Source: an uncultured Faecalibacterium sp. (GTDB taxonomy: Bacteria; Bacillota; Clostridia; Oscillospirales; Ruminococcaceae). From it: a stretch of DNA of 24,557 bases. The stretch spans positions 1 to 24,557 of the forward strand of contig CAKSXW010000025.1 in NCBI GenBank assembly GCA_934518555.1, read 5' to 3'. The notes under the pieces are model-generated. The model did not search any database. It worked only from the letters and a program-made list of their open reading frames with translations, and was not told the origin of the DNA. A program made the position numbers and the translations under genes. Positions 22,642 through 24,557 of this stretch are shown in pieces; position 1 is the stretch's first letter; each line of letters opens with the position of its first letter.

Positions 22642-23367
22642 TTATTTTGAACGTTTGTTTTGTCTTTGCTGATACTCCGTCAGTTTTGCAAATTCCCCCT
22701 CCAGCCAAGCCAGATTCTCCTCCAGTTGGGGCAGCCAGGGCCGGGCCCCATCATACCTATAATACAGGGCCTGCCACAGCTTTGCCTGCATCCGCCGGAC
22801 CAGCACCGGCTGCAGCTGCCCTTCCAGGGCTTCTACCCGGTCCTCCAACATCATGCAGGCCTGCGCCCAGCGCACATCCAAAGCCTCCCGGGCAGGCACA
22901 TCGTAGCGGGCCAGGTAGTCCTGGACCCGGGCCTCCACCACCTGCCCACCGCAATCCGTAAGCTGCAGGAAGTAGCGCACCTCCCCTTCCCGGCTGATCT
23001 CCTGGGCCAGGGGGTACAGGGCGCACACCAGCGGCTCGGCGTCGTGGATGGCACAGTGGTTTCCGGTGAGGAAGGGGCAGTTGTTCCGCTGCTCTCGCAC
23101 CGGAGCCAGCCGCAGCACCGGCAGATGGCTCACCTTGCCAATGCTGGCCCGGCAATAGCCCCGGGCCACGATCTGGGGCGGCAGCCGCAGCCGAGCAGTA
23201 ATACGCCACAGATCCACTCCGGACAGCACGATGTCCTCCCGGCCCCGGCAGCAGTTCCCACAGCCAGCACAGGCAAAACGGAACCGCTGCTGCCGCTCCA
23301 GCAGGGGTGTGGCGTCAGTCCGGGCAAAGTCCACCCGTCCGCACAGGTCAATGGCTTCATCTCGCAT
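22642..23367 (-). CDS. YkgJ-family cysteine-cluster protein
   Basis: A 241-residue soluble protein with the YkgJ/CxxCxxCC-type motif FACAGCGNCCRG (about 31-42). Further conserved cysteines are in NCPFLTGNHCAIHDAEPLVCALYPLA (about 95-120) and LTDCGG. The family is thought to bind a zinc or iron-sulfur cluster and some members act as oxidoreductase-like or methylation-linked proteins; no precise role is established. The C-terminal ~90 residues are helical and charged. The ATG follows AAGGAGAATGTATC. It has its own promoter (23397-23425), so it is not simply co-transcribed with the carboxypeptidase upstream. Confidence 0.85.
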   Translation of the reverse strand: MRDEAIDLCGRVDFARTDATPLLERQQRFRFACAGCGNCCRGREDIVLSGVDLWRITARLRLPPQIVARGYCRASIGKVSHLPVLRLAPVREQRNNCPFLTGNHCAIHDAEPLVCALYPLAQEISREGEVRYFLQLTDCGGQVVEARVQDYLARYDVPAREALDVRWAQACMMLEDRVEALEGQLQPVLVRRMQAKLWQALYYRYDGARPWLPQLEENLAWLEGEFAKLTEYQQRQNKRSK

Positions 23368-23396
23368 GATACATTCTCCTTTTTTGCAATGCCTTT

Positions 23397-23425
23397 ATTG
23401 TACCGCTGCCGGAGAGGCTTTGCAA
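23397..23425 (-). promoter_or_regulatory. Promoter of the YkgJ-family gene
   Basis: Minus strand TTGCAA (23420-23425), 17-base spacer, TACAAT (23397-23402), about 30 bases before the ATG. Confidence 0.7.
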
Positions 23426-23443
23426 CCGGGAACCTTTCTGCCT

Positions 23444-24337
23444 TCAGTGGTCTTTGGCCAGCTTGCCATAGACCACTATGGCATCGCAGATATTGTACTG
23501 CTCTGTCCCATGATCTCCCGGGGCATCCAGGGTGACCAGGATGTACTCCCGGCCATCTACCACCGCCAGACTGGCCAGGCAAAGGCCTGCTGCGGCAGTA
23601 TAGCCTGTTTTGCCACCTAAAATCCGGACCTGTTCCCCGAGGAACTCCGTGCCATCCAGTTTGCCCAACAAGGTGCTGGTCAGGGATACCCCTTGCGGAT
23701 GCTGGGCCGTGGCGGTGCTGGTATAATGCGGGGCTGTAAAGACCGTTCGAAAGGTCTCATTCTGCAGTGCTCTTTGTAACAGTACTGCCAGATCGGCGGC
23801 GCAGGAATAGTGCTGAGGCTCCGTCAGACCCGTAGGGTTGCAAAAGTGGGTGTGCCTCATGCCCAGGTCCTGGGCTTTCTGGTTCATTCGCTCCACAAAT
23901 GCTTCCTGACTGCCGCTGACCAGCCGGGCCAGGGCTTGACAGCATTCCGCCCCAGAGGGCAGCATGGCCCCGTAAAGCAGATCTCTTACTGTAACCGTCT
24001 CCCCGGGTGTGAACCCTGCCATGGAGGCTCCTTCTGCCGTCAATGGAGGAAAGATGTCCTCCGGCAAAGTCACCGGTGTATCCAGATCCGGCACAGCTTC
24101 CACTGCCAACAGCACCGTCATCATTTTGGTCAGAGAGGCCGGTGCCACCTCCTCCCCTGCCCGTTTCCGGGCCAGAACCTTGCCGCTTCGGGCATCGATC
24201 AGGATGGCATATCGGCTGGACGTGTCCAAAAGGATATTCTGCCGGAGCAGCAAGCTGAAAAGAAGCAGTAAAACCGCCAGCAAGCATACGATTCTCCATC
24301 TGCGACGCCGGGTTTGTGGTGATTTGCGATGTTTCAA
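23444..24337 (-). CDS. D-alanyl-D-alanine carboxypeptidase (S11, DacF-like)
   Basis: Trims the terminal D-Ala of peptidoglycan stem peptides outside the membrane. The 297-residue product has a basic N-terminus and one hydrophobic segment (about 15-32), a signal anchor. Active-site motifs: ASLTK (Ser68, Lys71) and GKTG (243-245). The middle SxN motif is SGA (128-130, LPSGAECC), a variant found in part of the family instead of SGN. The C-terminal beta domain and amphipathic anchor of PBP5-type enzymes are absent. The start is TTG (24335-24337), the only start after an in-frame stop; its ribosome site is weak and distant. A cre-like site lies upstream. Confidence 0.88.
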   Translation of the reverse strand: MKHRKSPQTRRRRWRIVCLLAVLLLLFSLLLRQNILLDTSSRYAILIDARSGKVLARKRAGEEVAPASLTKMMTVLLAVEAVPDLDTPVTLPEDIFPPLTAEGASMAGFTPGETVTVRDLLYGAMLPSGAECCQALARLVSGSQEAFVERMNQKAQDLGMRHTHFCNPTGLTEPQHYSCAADLAVLLQRALQNETFRTVFTAPHYTSTATAQHPQGVSLTSTLLGKLDGTEFLGEQVRILGGKTGYTAAAGLCLASLAVVDGREYILVTLDAPGDHGTEQYNICDAIVVYGKLAKDH

Positions 24338-24365
24338 GGTGTGTTCTCATTCCTTTTTTGCAGAA

Positions 24366-24379
24366 TTAAAGCGCTTTCA
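24366..24379 (-). promoter_or_regulatory. cre-like catabolite-control site upstream of the carboxypeptidase
   Basis: Minus strand TGAAAGCGCTTTAA matches the CcpA operator consensus TGWNANCGNTNWCA at all fixed positions but one. It lies about 30 bases before the TTG start. The rest of 24338-24440 is AT-rich with no second gene; the promoter itself is not clear. Confidence 0.4.
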
Positions 24380-24444
24380 CCTTTTAACACGAGATAAAAG
24401 TGTTTTTTCCTGCAAGAGAGGAAGATTTTATGATTCCAACTGCA

Positions 24445-24480
24445 ACAAAAAAGCCCTGAGACTTTCATCTCAGAGCTTTT
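24445..24480 (-). terminator. Terminator of the rRNA operon
   Basis: AAGCcCTGAGA (24451-24461) pairs with TCTCAGaGCTT (24468-24478) with one mismatch. On the minus strand it ends in a run of T (24447-24452), right after the 5S gene. Confidence 0.8.
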
Positions 24481-24487
24481 CGTTCAA

Positions 24488-24557
24488 GTCGGCGACTACC
24501 TATTTTCACAAGCCGTTTCCAGCTAACTATCTTCGGCACAAGTGAGCTTAACTTCTG
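24488..24557 (-). rRNA. rrf: 5S ribosomal RNA, 3' part (runs off window)
   Basis: Read on the minus strand the last 70 bases give CAGAAGTTAAGCTC, then TGCCGAAGATAGTTAGCTGG, then AATAGGTAGTCGCCGAC, matching the conserved helix and loop order of the 5S 3' half (GAAGTTAAGC..., the GCCGATGGTAGT-like helix and the GTAGG...CGCC end). The 5' half, and presumably 16S and 23S, lie beyond the window. The exact 3' end is approximate. Confidence 0.85.

Overview
The window (about 24.6 kb, GC-rich) looks like chromosomal DNA of a gut Clostridia member of the Oscillospiraceae, most like Faecalibacterium or a close relative. The reasons are the adjacent spoIVB-spo0A pair, DnaD/DnaI-type replication genes, a class III fructose-bisphosphatase, strong Shine-Dalgarno sites with several TTG/GTG starts, and the overall protein flavour. 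The genus is an inference from memory, not from a search. No phage, insertion sequence or CRISPR array is visible.

Layout. 1-1480 (-): hexuronate genes uxuA and the start of uxuB. 1803-3922 (-): spoIVB then spo0A. 4046-4128 (+): tRNA-Leu(UAG) with its own promoter and terminator. 4185-5183 (-): an AT-richer ankyrin-repeat gene. 5244-6391 (-): a split chromate-transporter pair. 6550-8263 (+): an aspartate-dehydrogenase-like gene and a 2-hydroxyacid-dehydrogenase homologue without the usual catalytic residues. 8266-9933 (+): TPP riboswitch, thiD, tenA. 10060-12365 (+): a small unknown gene, a DnaD-domain gene and a DnaI-like helicase loader. 12457-14607 (-): a YycJ-type hydrolase and murA. 14893-16899 (-): fbp, divergent from a PflX-like radical SAM gene (17064-17984, +). 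18144-19232 (+): 2-keto-3-deoxygluconate kinase. 19377-19496 (+): the tail of an FMN-binding domain, apparently a gene remnant. 19574-22456 (-): a TrpXYZ-like ABC importer. 22642-24337 (-): a YkgJ-type cysteine-cluster protein and a D,D-carboxypeptidase. 24488-24557 (-): the 3' part of a 5S rRNA, so an rRNA operon lies to the right.

How they work together. UxuB, UxuA and the distant KdgK are consecutive steps of glucuronate breakdown. TenA and ThiD are consecutive steps of thiamine-pyrimidine salvage under one riboswitch. The DnaD- and DnaI-like genes probably load the replicative helicase. MurA and the carboxypeptidase act on peptidoglycan.

The observations I rate highest are a sigma-G-like promoter in front of spoIVB, a Spo0A with an altered receiver pocket behind a 17-bp inverted repeat, the catalytically stripped dehydrogenase paired with aspartate dehydrogenase, and the orphan flavinylation-type SGAT remnant. 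I found no clear evidence of a wholly new multi-gene system.
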